Origin: Youhaiella tibetensis
GTDB taxonomy: Bacteria; Pseudomonadota; Alphaproteobacteria; Rhizobiales; Devosiaceae
NCBI RefSeq assembly: GCF_008000755.1
Contig: NZ_CP041690.1
Coordinates: 1,861,260-1,925,259, forward strand
Direction: 5' to 3'
DNA: 64,000 nucleotides
The notes below the pieces were generated by a model. It saw only the letters and a list, made by a program, of their open reading frames with translations, was not told the DNA's origin and searched no databases. The position numbers and the translations under genes were made by a program. Below are positions 34,515 through 44,177 of this stretch, piece after piece (the first letter of the stretch is position 1; each line of letters opens with the position of its first letter).

Positions 34515-36253
34515 GCTGCACCCCTTCCGTCTGTTCGGACCCGCGCCGGTCGGATCGTCGGCAGCAGCTTGCCGCCCGCCAGCCGAAAGACTTTGTCCAT
34601 GCGTGCCGCCACGAACCGCGAGTGCGTGGCCACGACCAGCGTGCGGCCCTGCGCGAAGTCGAGCAGACCGTCGAGGACCAGCGCCTCCGTCTCGGGGTCG
34701 AGATGGGCCGTCGGTTCATCCAGAAGCATGAGGCCGGGGTCGCGCAGGTAGAGCCGGGCGAGGGCCACGCGCTGGATTTCCCCGCCGGACAGTCCCAGAC
34801 CATCCTCGCCCAGGCGCGTCTCCAGTCCCTCAGGCAGCAGTCGGGCGAAGTCGGTTACCCGCGCGCGCTGGGCCGCCAGGGTTACGGCCGTGTCGCAGGC
34901 GCCGCGCCGGCCCAGCCGGATGTTGTCCGCAAGGCTGCCGGCGAAAATGCGTGGCCGCTGGTTCAGCATGGCCATCCGCTGCCGCAATCGGCCTTCGCCG
35001 ATGTCGTTGAGCGGGGCGCCATCGATGGCGATCTCGCCCGTCGCGGCGCGTAGCCGGCCGATCGCTTCAAGGAGAGTGGATTTGCCGATCCCGCTTTCGC
35101 CCAGGATCGCGATCCGCGTCCCAGGAGCGACGTCAAGCGCAAGGCCTTCGATGACCGTTCGTCCCTGTGGCGTTTTGACCGTCAGCCCCTCGATCGCAAG
35201 CTTGGCCGCGCCTTCGTGGCGCAGCGGCGGGTTGTGGTACAGGGCAACGAGTGGAGTTGCATCGGGAAATCCCTCGGCCTGATTGGCAATTTCGGCGGCC
35301 GCGGCCTTGGCGGCGGCACGGTCGTGATAGTGGGCGGCCATCAGGCGCAGCGGCTGGTAGACCTCCGGTGCCAACAGCAGGCAGAAGAGGCCGGCCTGAA
35401 GCGTCAGTTCGGTGCCCCGCAACGTCACCAGATCAAGGAACGTGAGCCCGATATAAAGAGCCACGCCCGCCACTCCGAGTGCGGCGAAGAATTCGAGCAC
35501 TGCCGAGCTGAGAAAGGCGATCCGCATCACTCGCATCGTACGCACGCGCAATTCTTCCGAAGCCGCCCGCGCTCCCGCCACCTCGGCGTCCTCTCGCCCG
35601 AAGAGCTTGAGGGTAACGAGCCCGCGCAGCCGGTCGGCGAAGCGGCCACCCAACCTGTTGAGGGCCTGCGCCTGGGCTTTGCTCGCCGCCTCGGCGCCCC
35701 ACCCCGCCAGCGCCATGAAAACGGGGATGAGGGGCGCCGTCACGAGCAGCAGCAACCCCACGATCCAGTCGACAGGCATGACCACCACGGCGAAAGCCAG
35801 AGGCAGCATGGCGGCCTGCACGGCAGCCGGCAGGTAACGCACGAAGTAGCCTTCGAGCGCGTCCACCTGGTCGACCACCGTCCCAGACAGGGCACCGGAA
35901 CTGCGCCCGGCGAACCAAATGGGCTCGCGCATGAGCATCTGTGCTGCAAGCCCGCCGCGTATCTTGAGCTTGATGGCTTCCCCTGAGTTGACGGCCAGCA
36001 TCTCGCCGGCCATCGCCAGGGCGATGCGAGCGGTGAGCAGAGCGCCGAAAATGGCGATATCCATGCCCAGCAAAGCCAGTGGTCGGTGATCGATGATGGC
36101 GCCATGAAGCACACCGGCGAGCACATAGCATTGCGCCACCAACAGGGCTCCACTGAGCAGGGGCAGAGCGATGGCCACCCGCAAGCCTGCGCCGCCATCC
36201 GCCACGCACTTGCCTAGCCAGCGCGACGCCGCCCGTTCGGTAGATTCGACCAT
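34511..36253 (-). CDS. cydD: Thiol reductant ABC exporter, CydD subunit
   Basis: A 580-aa half-transporter that pairs with CydC. It has an N-terminal exporter domain (FAGRSSGALSGTVVDQVDAL in the coupling region) and an ATPase with Walker A GESGIGKST, Q-loop MLNQRPRIFAGS, signature LSGGEIQRVALARL, Walker B LMLLDEPTAHLD and H-loop ATHSR. GAAGGG precedes the ATG at 36253. The frame is open to 36508 but that part is a shadow of the promoter region and cydA. Divergent from cydABX, with a shared FNR/FixK-type box. Confidence 0.92.
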   Translation of the reverse strand: MVESTERAASRWLGKCVADGGAGLRVAIALPLLSGALLVAQCYVLAGVLHGAIIDHRPLALLGMDIAIFGALLTARIALAMAGEMLAVNSGEAIKLKIRGGLAAQMLMREPIWFAGRSSGALSGTVVDQVDALEGYFVRYLPAAVQAAMLPLAFAVVVMPVDWIVGLLLLVTAPLIPVFMALAGWGAEAASKAQAQALNRLGGRFADRLRGLVTLKLFGREDAEVAGARAASEELRVRTMRVMRIAFLSSAVLEFFAALGVAGVALYIGLTFLDLVTLRGTELTLQAGLFCLLLAPEVYQPLRLMAAHYHDRAAAKAAAAEIANQAEGFPDATPLVALYHNPPLRHEGAAKLAIEGLTVKTPQGRTVIEGLALDVAPGTRIAILGESGIGKSTLLEAIGRLRAATGEIAIDGAPLNDIGEGRLRQRMAMLNQRPRIFAGSLADNIRLGRRGACDTAVTLAAQRARVTDFARLLPEGLETRLGEDGLGLSGGEIQRVALARLYLRDPGLMLLDEPTAHLDPETEALVLDGLLDFAQGRTLVVATHSRFVAARMDKVFRLAGGKLLPTIRPARVRTDGRGAA

Positions 36254-36307
36254 TGTGGTGCCCTTCGGAGTACAGGCGCACCTAGACTCATTATTTCGGC
36301 CTCCGCC

Positions 36308-36321
36308 TTGATCTGGATCAA
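36308..36321. promoter_or_regulatory. FNR/FixK-type box in cydD-cydA intergenic region
   Basis: TTGAT-CTGG-ATCAA is a perfect match to the FNR/FixK/Anr consensus TTGAT-N4-ATCAA. It is 55 bases from the cydD start and 75 bases before the cydA start, suitable for regulating both divergent operons under low oxygen. The regulator itself is not in the window. Confidence 0.8.
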
Positions 36322-36395
36322 GGAAACGGGCCTTGCCCTCGGCTAGCCGAGTGGGGCCGGCGCATTGTCGGCACAACGCGAGGCTGAGTCCCCCC

Positions 36396-37979
36396 ATGGT
36401 CGATCCGATCGTCGTCGATCTGTCCCGTCTGCAATTTGCGGCGACAGCGATGTACCACTTCCTGTTCGTGCCGCTGACCTTAGGGTTGGCATTCCTGCTT
36501 GCCATCATGGAAAGCGTCTACGTCATGACCGGCCGCCCTATCTGGCGATCGATGACGCTGTTCTGGGGCGTGCTGTTCGGCATCAACTTCGCCATGGGCG
36601 TGGCCACCGGCATTGTCATGGAGTTCCAGTTCGGCATGAACTGGAGCTACTACAGCCACTACGTGGGCGACGTTTTCGGTGCGCCGCTGGCAATCGAAGG
36701 CCTCATGGCGTTCTTCCTGGAAGCCACTTTCATCGGGCTCTTCTTCTTTGGCTGGGACAGGCTCAAGCCTGTTACCCACCTTGCCGTCACCTGGTTGATG
36801 GCGCTCGGCGCCAATTTCTCGGCGCTCTGGATCCTCATCGCCAACGGCTGGATGCAGAACCCGGTTGGCGCCCAGTTCAACCCTGACACCATGCGCATGG
36901 AAGTCACCAACTTCATCGAGGTGATCTTCAATCCCGTTGCGCAGGCCAAGTTCGTTCACACCGTCAGCGCTGGCTATGTGACCGGCTCAGTCTTCGTGCT
37001 CGCCATCAGCGCGCTCTTCCTGCTGCAGGAGCGGCATCGCGATTTTGCCAAGCGCTCGATGGTCGTAGCCGCTAGCTTCGGCCTTGCCTCGGCGCTCTCC
37101 GTCGTCGTCCTGGGTGACGAAAGCGGCTACGTCGCTACCGAGCACCAGAAGATGAAGATCGCCGCCATGGAGGCGATGTACGAGACCGAGCCGGCGCCCG
37201 CCGCCCTCACGCTTTTCGCCATCCCCGGCGCCGATGGCCGTCCGGCCTTCCAGGTGCAGTTCCCCTGGGTCCTCGGCCTTATCACCACCCGCTCCATTGA
37301 CCGCGACCTGCCCGGTATCACCGAACTGGTCGAACATGCCGCCTTGCGCATCGCCAATGGCCTGAAAGCCTATGTAGCCCTTCAGGACATTCGCGCCGGT
37401 GGTGGGGAAGAGGCCCGCGCCGCCTTCGATGCCTCCAAGGCCGACCTCGGTTATGCTCTGCTCCTCAAGCAGTACCGGCCGGATATCGAGAACGCCACCG
37501 GTGAGGAAATTACCAAGGCGGCGCTCGATACGGTGCCCGATGTCTGGCCGCTCTTCTGGAGCTTCCGCATCATGGTGGGCGTGGGCTTCTTCTTCATCGC
37601 CTTCTTTGCTTTCTGGTTCTGGAAAGCCTCGCGCCACACCCTCGAATCCCATCGCTGGCTGCTGCGTGTCGCCGTAATTGCGCTGCCGCTCCCCTGGCTC
37701 GCCATCGAAGCAGGTTGGCTCGTCGCCGAATATGGCCGCCAGCCCTGGGTCGTGGAGGGCGTGCTGCCAACGTTCTACGCCGCCTCGGGCCTGCACTTCT
37801 GGGATCTGGTGATCTCGCTGACCTTCTTCGTCACCGTCTATACCGTCCTTGCCATCGTGATGGTCTGGCTCATGGCCCGCGTCATCAAGGCCGGCCCCTC
37901 CGAGAAGTCCACCCTGGACGTACCCGCCGAACCGCTCCCGGTCGAACCCGTTCCCGCCGAACCTGTCCCCGCCAACTAA
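36396..37979 (+). CDS. cydA: Cytochrome bd ubiquinol oxidase subunit I
   Basis: A 527-aa integral membrane oxidase subunit. Haem ligands are visible: His21 (TAMYHFLF), His in KFVHTVSAGYVTG and Met in FRIMVGVGFF. The periplasmic Q-loop is of the long E. coli type. The C-terminal tail has an EPLPVEPVPAEPVPAN proline repeat. CydA oxidises quinol and reduces oxygen with high affinity, supporting growth at low oxygen. Start ATG 36396 follows an AGGCTGAG region; a longer frame to 36333 is not needed. First gene of cydABX. Confidence 0.95.
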   Translation: MVDPIVVDLSRLQFAATAMYHFLFVPLTLGLAFLLAIMESVYVMTGRPIWRSMTLFWGVLFGINFAMGVATGIVMEFQFGMNWSYYSHYVGDVFGAPLAIEGLMAFFLEATFIGLFFFGWDRLKPVTHLAVTWLMALGANFSALWILIANGWMQNPVGAQFNPDTMRMEVTNFIEVIFNPVAQAKFVHTVSAGYVTGSVFVLAISALFLLQERHRDFAKRSMVVAASFGLASALSVVVLGDESGYVATEHQKMKIAAMEAMYETEPAPAALTLFAIPGADGRPAFQVQFPWVLGLITTRSIDRDLPGITELVEHAALRIANGLKAYVALQDIRAGGGEEARAAFDASKADLGYALLLKQYRPDIENATGEEITKAALDTVPDVWPLFWSFRIMVGVGFFFIAFFAFWFWKASRHTLESHRWLLRVAVIALPLPWLAIEAGWLVAEYGRQPWVVEGVLPTFYAASGLHFWDLVISLTFFVTVYTVLAIVMVWLMARVIKAGPSEKSTLDVPAEPLPVEPVPAEPVPAN

Positions 37980-37991
37980 GGACGCCAGAAC

Positions 37992-39143
37992 ATGACCGCC
38001 ATTCCACTCGACTATGAAGTTCTGCGTCTCATCTGGTGGGCGCTTCTTGGGATCCTGCTGATCGGCTTCGCCATCCTGGGCGGCATGGACCTGGGCGTAG
38101 GGGCGTTGCTGCCCTTCGCCGCCCGCACGGACGAGGAGCGCCGCGTGCTCCTCAATCTCTCCGGACCCACCTGGGAAGGCAACCAGGTCTGGCTGGTCCT
38201 CGGCGGCGGAGCCATCTTCGCCGCCTGGCCGCCGCTATATGCGGTGAGTTTCTCGGGGTTCTACCTGGCCATGATCGCCGTGCTCCTGGCGCTGATCCTG
38301 CGCCCGGTCGGCTTCAAGTTCCGCTCCAAGGTGCCGAGCGAAGGCTGGCGCAATGTCTGGGATTGGGCCCTGTTCGTCGGCGGTTTCGTGCCGGCGCTGA
38401 TCTTCGGGGTGGCCGTGGGCAACCTCTTCCTCGGAGCTCCCTTCCGGCTCGACGACACGCTGCGTGCCACCTACGAGGGCAACTTCTTCGGCTTGCTCAC
38501 GCCGTTCGCGCTCCTTGCGGGCCTCGTCAGTGTCGCCATGCTGCTCACGCAGGGCGCCACGATCATCGCCGCGCGCACCAGCGGGTCCGTTGCCGAACGT
38601 GCCCGCCAGTATGGGCAGTGGGCGGCCCTCGCGACTATCGTGCTCTTTGTCCTGGGTGGCGTCGTCGCGCTCTGGATGCTCAACGGCTATACCGTCACCA
38701 GTGTCCAGGACCCGCTCGGTCCGTCCAACCCGCTCGGCAAGACCGTGGTCGTGGCCCCTGGCGCGTGGCGCGCCAACTACACCAACTATCCTTGGATGAT
38801 GCTGGCGCCTATCCTCGCCATCGTCGGCAGCCTTGCTGCCTGGCTCGGGCTGCGGGCGCGGGCAGGGCTCTGGGCATTTGCCGGCTCGAGCCTTGCGATC
38901 GCCGGCGTCATCGCCACTGCCGGCCTGACGCTCTTTCCCTTCTTCATGCCGTCTTCGGCCGATCCAGGAGTGAGCCTGACCGTCTGGGATGCCTCATCGA
39001 GCCATCTGACGCTCTTCATCATGCTGGTGGTGACGGTGGTCTTCCTGCCGATCGTGCTGGCCTACACCGCGTGGGTCTATCGCGTCATGCGCGGCCCGGT
39101 CACGGTCGGCACCACTCTCAAGCGCAACCCGAACGCCTACTAG
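37992..39143 (+). CDS. cydB: Cytochrome bd ubiquinol oxidase subunit II
   Basis: A 383-aa membrane subunit. It has the CydB opening [33 protein letters not shown], the [10 protein letters not shown] motif, and a C-terminal region ending in [16 protein letters not shown]. It forms the oxidase heterodimer with CydA and contributes the structural half. The gene starts 12 bases after cydA and is followed nine bases later by cydX. Confidence 0.95.
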   Translation: MTAIPLDYEVLRLIWWALLGILLIGFAILGGMDLGVGALLPFAARTDEERRVLLNLSGPTWEGNQVWLVLGGGAIFAAWPPLYAVSFSGFYLAMIAVLLALILRPVGFKFRSKVPSEGWRNVWDWALFVGGFVPALIFGVAVGNLFLGAPFRLDDTLRATYEGNFFGLLTPFALLAGLVSVAMLLTQGATIIAARTSGSVAERARQYGQWAALATIVLFVLGGVVALWMLNGYTVTSVQDPLGPSNPLGKTVVVAPGAWRANYTNYPWMMLAPILAIVGSLAAWLGLRARAGLWAFAGSSLAIAGVIATAGLTLFPFFMPSSADPGVSLTVWDASSSHLTLFIMLVVTVVFLPIVLAYTAWVYRVMRGPVTVGTTLKRNPNAY

Positions 39144-39152
39144 GAGACGGCA

Positions 39153-39257
39153 ATGTGGTATTTTTCTTGGATCCTGGGCGTAAGCCTGGCCTGCAGCTTC
39201 AGCATTCTCAACGCCATGTGGTTTGAGCTGCGCGAAGACAAGAAGAACGGCAGGTAA
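39153..39257 (+). CDS. cydX: Cytochrome bd oxidase small subunit CydX
   Basis: A 34-aa single-helix protein beginning MWYFSWILGVSLACSF and ending WFELREDKKNGR. The MWYF start, the GxxLAC...N helix and the WxE motif at its end are the CydX (YbgT) signature. It stabilises the haem sites of the bd oxidase. GGAGACGG lies just before the ATG. It completes cydABX and is followed by a strong terminator. Confidence 0.92.
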   Translation: MWYFSWILGVSLACSFSILNAMWFELREDKKNGR

Positions 39258-39263
39258 CGCTTG

Positions 39264-39300
39264 CGGCGATCGGGGCAGGGCTCCGATCGCCGTCTATTTT
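39264..39300 (+). terminator. Rho-independent terminator of cydABX
   Basis: CGGCGATCGG (39264-39273) and CCGATCGCCG (39283-39292) form a perfect 10-bp stem with a 9-base loop, followed by TCTATTTT. It lies just after cydX and just before the convergent sugar dehydrogenase stop. Confidence 0.88.
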
Positions 39301-39308
39301 CAGGACAC

Positions 39309-40631
39309 TCAGGCCGACGTCACGCGCCAGATCGTGTCGCCCGCATCGTCCGCCACCAGCAGGCTGCCATCGGCGGCCATCGCCACGCCCACAGGGCGTC
39401 CATAGGCCGAACGCTCGTCCGCCGTCAGGAACCCCGAGAGAATCTCGCGCGGCATGCCCGCCGGACGTCCTTCCGCAAATGCCACGAACACCACCTTGTA
39501 GCCGCTGAGCTTGGAGCGGTTCCACGAACCGTGCTGGCCGATCACCATGCCTGCGCCGAACCCATTGAGTGTACCGTCCGGCAACCAGGCGAGGCCGAGC
39601 GAGGCGGTGTGCCCGCCCAGGGCGTAATCCGGCGTGATGGAGCTTGCGACGAGCGCCGGATTTGCCGGCTGCACGCGGTCGTCAACAATCTGGTCCCAAT
39701 AGCTGTAGGGCCAGCCATAGAAGCCGCCATCCTTGACCGAGGTCAGGTAGTCCGGCGGCGTCTCGTCGCCCAACCCGTCCCGCTCGTTGACCACCGTCCA
39801 GAGGGCGCCGGTCGTCGGCTCGAATGCCATGCCCACCGCATTGCGGAGCCCCGAGGCGAAGATGCGGCTCTTGCCGGTGGCAAGGTCGAGCTCGTGGATG
39901 GCCGCGCGGTCGACCTCGGCCTCGAACCCCTGCTCGGCAATGTTGCTGAGCGAACCAACGCCCACATAGAGCTTGGTCTGGTCGTGGCTGACGAAGAGGT
40001 TGCGCGTCCAATGTCCGCCCGGCTTCATATCCATCAGCTTGCGGCCGGCGCCGGTAATCCGCGTTGCGCCCTCGACATAGGGGTAGGCCACCACGCTGTC
40101 GGTATTGCCCACGTAGAAGGTGTCGCCAACCAGTGCCATGCCGAACGGCTGGTTGAGCCCGCTCAGGAAGACTTCGCGGATTTCGGGCACGCCGTCTCCG
40201 TCCGCATCGCGCAGCAGGATGATCCTGTTAGCGCTCTTGCGGATGGCGCCGACCCGTCGCATGACGAAATTACGCGCCAGATCCATCAACTGGGTAATGC
40301 GGCCGGGGAGGGACGCCGATTCAGCGACCAGCACGTCCCCATTTGGCAGCACGTATATCCAGCGCGGATGTTCCATGCCGCGCGCGAACGCAGTTACCTT
40401 GAGGCCAGCTGCCACGTCCGGAGTCTGGTTGTCCGCCCAGCCCTTGATATTGGGGGTCTTGAGCGTGGGCCGGTTGCCCTGCGAAATCGCCTCTGGAATG
40501 GACGGTGCCGTTCCGAATACGGGCGCCATATTGCCGCCTTTGCCGCGGCCGGCGTTTGAGCGAAGGACAAAAAACGCGATAGCAGCGAGAACGACGACAA
40601 TTATCAGCGCAAGAACGGCACTTGCAGTCAC
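39309..40631 (-). CDS. PQQ-type glucose/sorbosone dehydrogenase-like protein, membrane-anchored
   Basis: A 440-aa protein. An N-terminal helix (VLALIIVVVLAAIAFFVL) is followed by a beta-propeller resembling soluble aldose sugar dehydrogenases: MEHPRWIYVLPNGDVLVAE, RDADGDGVPE, GLNQPFGM, GLRNAVGMAF, GFYGWPYSYWDQ and GQHGSWNRS. It probably oxidises a sugar in the periplasm with PQQ as cofactor, though the substrate is unknown and PQQ genes are not here. The GTG at 40631 has CGGAG eight bases upstream and begins the membrane helix. Likely anchored to the inner membrane. It is convergent with cydABX. Confidence 0.83.
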   Translation of the reverse strand: MTASAVLALIIVVVLAAIAFFVLRSNAGRGKGGNMAPVFGTAPSIPEAISQGNRPTLKTPNIKGWADNQTPDVAAGLKVTAFARGMEHPRWIYVLPNGDVLVAESASLPGRITQLMDLARNFVMRRVGAIRKSANRIILLRDADGDGVPEIREVFLSGLNQPFGMALVGDTFYVGNTDSVVAYPYVEGATRITGAGRKLMDMKPGGHWTRNLFVSHDQTKLYVGVGSLSNIAEQGFEAEVDRAAIHELDLATGKSRIFASGLRNAVGMAFEPTTGALWTVVNERDGLGDETPPDYLTSVKDGGFYGWPYSYWDQIVDDRVQPANPALVASSITPDYALGGHTASLGLAWLPDGTLNGFGAGMVIGQHGSWNRSKLSGYKVVFVAFAEGRPAGMPREILSGFLTADERSAYGRPVGVAMAADGSLLVADDAGDTIWRVTSA

Positions 40632-40746
40632 GGCATATCTCCGGGCGGGGTGGGCCGGCCGAACGGCGGCCCGAAAGGGAAAGACACTTTCTGCTGGAAT
40701 TAGCCAGCGCGTGCAACACCCAAGCGCCCTTTTGCCCGCCTCTCGG

Positions 40747-41799
40747 CTAGGACTTGGTCGTCCCCGTCTCGATCGAGACTTCCACTGACATGCCTGGCAG
40801 CAATTGCGGTGCCAGCGCCTGGTCGGGATCGATCTCGATGCGCACCGGAATGCGTTGGGCGACCTTCGTGAAGTTGCCCGTGGCATTATCCGGCTTGAGG
40901 ACGCTGAACTCGGACCCCGCGGCGGGCGAAATCTCCGAGATGTGCCCGGTGAGCCTCCCTGCCGAGAGGGCATCGACGGTGAAGCTTGCCTCCTGGCCGA
41001 CCTTGAGACCTGCCATCTGCGTTTCCTTGAAGTTGGCGATGACCCAGGTCCGCGGCGGCGTCACCGACGTTAGCTGCGTGCCGACCGACACGTATTGCCC
41101 CACCCGCGCTGTCACCTCGCCCAGCCGTCCGTCCACGGGGGCGACGACACGGGTGTTGCTCAGGTTGATCTGAGCAAGTTGCACGGCCGCTTCCGCGCCC
41201 TTGACGGCAGCCTCGAGACCGGGCTTCCCTGCCTCGACGAGCGCTAGGTTCTGCTCGGCGATGGCGACGGAAGCCTTCGCCTGCTCAACACCCGCCTCAG
41301 CCTGGGCCAAGGCGGCCGTCGCTTGGTCGGCGCTCGATTGCGCCGCGATGCCGGACTTGAGGAGCGAGGAATTACGCCCCGCGTCTCGTTGCGCCTTTTC
41401 GAGCGAGGCCTCGGCGGCTACCAGTTGCGCTTCGGCAAGTTCGACGCTCGACTTTTTGGAGGCGTGGTTGGCGTCATAGTTGGCCAACGCACTTTGCTGC
41501 TGCCCGAGCGTAGCCTGTGCCTGCGCCAGTTGCTGGCTATAGATGCGGTCATCGAGCTGGACCAGCAGGTCGCCCTTCTTGACCGTCAGGTAGTCGGTCA
41601 CCGGTACCTGGACCACATAGCCCGCCAGTTGCGGAGCCAGGATTGTCACCTGCCCCTTCACATAGGCGTTGTTGGTCGATTGCACGCTGGAGGTGAATGG
41701 CGGGAGCTGCCAGGCGTAGAGCACCACCAGGATACCGGCGATCCCGGCGAGCAATGCCGGAACGGTGGCCTTTGAGAATACGAGTTCCTTGAAACGCAT
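40747..41799 (-). CDS. HlyD/EmrA-type membrane fusion protein
   Basis: A 350-aa periplasmic adaptor. It has one N-terminal membrane helix (VPALLAGIAGILVVLYAW), a lipoyl-type domain (NAYVKGQVTILAPQLAGYV), a long alpha-helical hairpin rich in Ala, Glu and Gln, and a beta-barrel with APVDGRLGEVTARVGQYV. It links the inner-membrane pump encoded just upstream to an outer-membrane channel that is not present here. It is the last gene of the marR-emrB-emrA operon. Confidence 0.9.
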   Translation of the reverse strand: MRFKELVFSKATVPALLAGIAGILVVLYAWQLPPFTSSVQSTNNAYVKGQVTILAPQLAGYVVQVPVTDYLTVKKGDLLVQLDDRIYSQQLAQAQATLGQQQSALANYDANHASKKSSVELAEAQLVAAEASLEKAQRDAGRNSSLLKSGIAAQSSADQATAALAQAEAGVEQAKASVAIAEQNLALVEAGKPGLEAAVKGAEAAVQLAQINLSNTRVVAPVDGRLGEVTARVGQYVSVGTQLTSVTPPRTWVIANFKETQMAGLKVGQEASFTVDALSAGRLTGHISEISPAAGSEFSVLKPDNATGNFTKVAQRIPVRIEIDPDQALAPQLLPGMSVEVSIETGTTKS

Positions 41800-41820
41800 C
41801 GAAGTTACTTTCTGGTCGGA

Positions 41821-43515
41821 TCAGGCGGGTTGCGCCTTGGGCTGGGCGGCGGTCTTCTTGACCGCCCCCAGCGCGAGATGAATGAGCAGAACGGCGATGG
41901 TGGCGAGGGTGGCCACGAAAATCACCATGAAAAGATCGTTGTAGGCCAATACGTTGGCCTGCTGCGTTGCCGACTGACCCAGCAGCGCCAGCCCTTTGGC
42001 GTCGCGAAGCGCTGGGTCGGTCAGCACCTTGGCGTAGGCGCCGCCATAGGCCTGGATGCGTTGCGCCACCATCGGATCGAGCAGGGTAATGCCCTGGGCC
42101 ATGACATTGGAATGAAACTGCTCGCGCAGGGCCACGAACGTGGTCATCGTCGCCGACCCCAGCAGGCCGCCGAGAGTCTGCGTGGTCAGAAACACAGTCA
42201 GGAACGACAGGATGTATTGCGGCCCCTTTGCCATCGCCCTGGCGAAGCCATGAAGCATCGCGGGCGGCAGGAAGATGGCCGCCGCAAAGCTCATGATCGC
42301 CTGGCTGACATAGAACTGTTCCGGGCGGCTAAGCACCGAGCTGTGTGCGTCCATCCACGCCGCGACAGCCACCATCACCAGCGCCAGCAGGTGGAGGTAG
42401 GGCGTGCGCTGCGGCTTGATCACGCTCGTCAGCCAGAAGGTCGCCGCGACGGTCACCACCGTGATGATGCCGAAGAGTGGCAACAATTGGTCACTGCCCA
42501 TCCCCAGCACCGTAAACAGCCCGATCGCTCCCACCGATTGCTCGGAGAGCAGGATGCGGACCGCGATGAGGGCGCCGGCAAAAGTGAGCATGTCGGGCGT
42601 AAAGAGCCAGCGGAGATCGATCATGGGCTGCTTGCGGTGCAGTTCCACGAGCGCCAGCAACACCAGTGAGCCGATCCCCGTTGCTCCTAGCACGCCCAGC
42701 CACGGCGCTTCGAACCACCAGTAGGCCCGCCCCATCGACAGCACCACGGCAAGCGAGCCGAACCCGGTTGCCAGTAGCGGAAAGCTGATGAGGTCGTCCC
42801 TGTCGAAGGACTTTTGCCGAGGCGGATGCGTGATCGGTACGAGGAAGATCACTGCCAGCGCCACCAGCGCCAGCCCCACTTCCATCAGGTAGAGCCCATG
42901 CCATTCCCCGTTCTGAAGAAGCTGCGGCGACATCACGCGCGCCAGCGGCAGCGCCAGGCTGTTGCCGATCATTCCGAAACAGATGCCGATGGTCATCTTC
43001 CTGGCAGGCGGCAGCCACTCGAGCATGTAGAAGAAGGCGAGAGTCGAAAGCGGGGCGGCCGCCACACCCATCATTGCGCGTACGATCAGAGCCGAGCGCA
43101 GATCGTTGCTGAACATGTGGGCCACAACCAGCAGCACATAGACGATAATGCCGATTTCGGCGAACCGGCGCATGCCGAACTGGTTGCGGATTTTGAACAT
43201 AAGCAAGGTGCCGGTCATGTTGGTGGCGAAATACGCCGCCGGCAGCCAACTCACTTCCTGCTGCGTTGCGCCGAAATAGGCCTGCAGGTTCGTCAGGTTC
43301 GCCGTAATGAGGTTTAGCCCAAGCCCCTGGGTCAGCCCAAGCACCACCGAGGAAGCAGCGTAGATCGCCGCCTTCCACATGGGGAACGGCACGAAGGGCG
43401 GCGGCGCTGGCCGGGCAGGGGGCTGGGGTTCCGGTATGGTGGACGCGTTCTCGGTCACCGTCTCGGCCGCAGCCTGTGCGCTTTCGCGCTCAACTGTGTA
43501 GACGCGCTCGCTCAA
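41821..43515 (-). CDS. DHA2-family multidrug MFS transporter (EmrB-like)
   Basis: A 564-aa, 14-helix drug/proton antiporter. A Pro-rich cytoplasmic N-terminal extension (IPEPQPPARPAPPPFVPFP) precedes helix 1. TNLQAYFGATQQEVSWLPAAY is a variant of the DHA2 N-terminal signature. It exports hydrophobic toxicants with the EmrA-like adaptor. The start is a TTG that overlaps the MarR stop (TTGA), so translation is coupled. An internal ATG before MWKAAIYAAS would remove the extension but keep all helices. Confidence 0.9.
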   Translation of the reverse strand: MSERVYTVERESAQAAAETVTENASTIPEPQPPARPAPPPFVPFPMWKAAIYAASSVVLGLTQGLGLNLITANLTNLQAYFGATQQEVSWLPAAYFATNMTGTLLMFKIRNQFGMRRFAEIGIIVYVLLVVAHMFSNDLRSALIVRAMMGVAAAPLSTLAFFYMLEWLPPARKMTIGICFGMIGNSLALPLARVMSPQLLQNGEWHGLYLMEVGLALVALAVIFLVPITHPPRQKSFDRDDLISFPLLATGFGSLAVVLSMGRAYWWFEAPWLGVLGATGIGSLVLLALVELHRKQPMIDLRWLFTPDMLTFAGALIAVRILLSEQSVGAIGLFTVLGMGSDQLLPLFGIITVVTVAATFWLTSVIKPQRTPYLHLLALVMVAVAAWMDAHSSVLSRPEQFYVSQAIMSFAAAIFLPPAMLHGFARAMAKGPQYILSFLTVFLTTQTLGGLLGSATMTTFVALREQFHSNVMAQGITLLDPMVAQRIQAYGGAYAKVLTDPALRDAKGLALLGQSATQQANVLAYNDLFMVIFVATLATIAVLLIHLALGAVKKTAAQPKAQPA

Positions 43516-43997
43516 AGCACCGACTCGCGATCGGCGTGTGCCCAGCGACGCGCTGGCCCCATGGCATTGACGTTTCTGAGTACGGTGTCGAGCACACGCT
43601 TTGTCGTGGCCAGATCCTCATCCGAGATGTCATCGAGCACGTTCCGGTAGAGCATGCGCGACTCGTGCACCACTTCCTCCGCGATAGGGCGCCCCGCTTC
43701 TGTCAGCTCGATGATCTTGGCGCGCCGATCCGTCTCGGAGGGGCGGCGGCGGATATGGCCGAGGGTCTCGAGGCCATCGAGAATGCGCACGGCTGTCGGG
43801 TTTTCCACGCGTAGGTAGTCGGTCACGTCCGATTGGGTGGCGCCTTGCGGCAGCTTCTTGGCCAAGAACCACAGCACACGGCCACGCGCTGCCGTTATCC
43901 CCATTTCGCGCAACTGCGCGTCAAAAAGGGTCTGGAGGGCTCGGGCTGTTCCGACGAGAGCGGCAATGAGGCTCTGTTTGCTGGGTAGGTCTGACAT
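43512..43997 (-). CDS. MarR-family transcriptional regulator
   Basis: A 161-aa winged-helix regulator: ATQSDVTDYLRVENPTAVRI forms the recognition helix region, and ETDRRAKIIELTEAG is the wing. It is expected to repress its own operon and be released by a phenolic or other toxic ligand. The ATG at 43997 starts 15 bases from a perfect inverted repeat (44013-44028). Longer starts to 44114 run across this operator. Confidence 0.9.
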   Translation of the reverse strand: MSDLPSKQSLIAALVGTARALQTLFDAQLREMGITAARGRVLWFLAKKLPQGATQSDVTDYLRVENPTAVRILDGLETLGHIRRRPSETDRRAKIIELTEAGRPIAEEVVHESRMLYRNVLDDISDEDLATTKRVLDTVLRNVNAMGPARRWAHADRESVL

Positions 43998-44012
43998 TGT
44001 TAGGAATCCATT

Positions 44013-44028
44013 ATGTAGGGAGCTACAT
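44013..44028. promoter_or_regulatory. MarR operator ATGTAG-N4-CTACAT
   Basis: Perfect 6-bp inverted arms, spacing 4, in AT-rich DNA just upstream of the marR start. This is the size and position of an autoregulatory MarR site. Confidence 0.75.
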
Positions 44029-44177
44029 ATATGTGTGCTTAGATATAAAGCCATGCGGCGTGTTGTCCAGTGCACTGGAAGCGTGGCTGTCATGCACGCG
44101 GCATGGCTTGGCATCGTGATTTCTTACGAGTGACGCGCATCGATTTGCGGCGGAAACTCCCTGGCGTGGGGGTTCTG

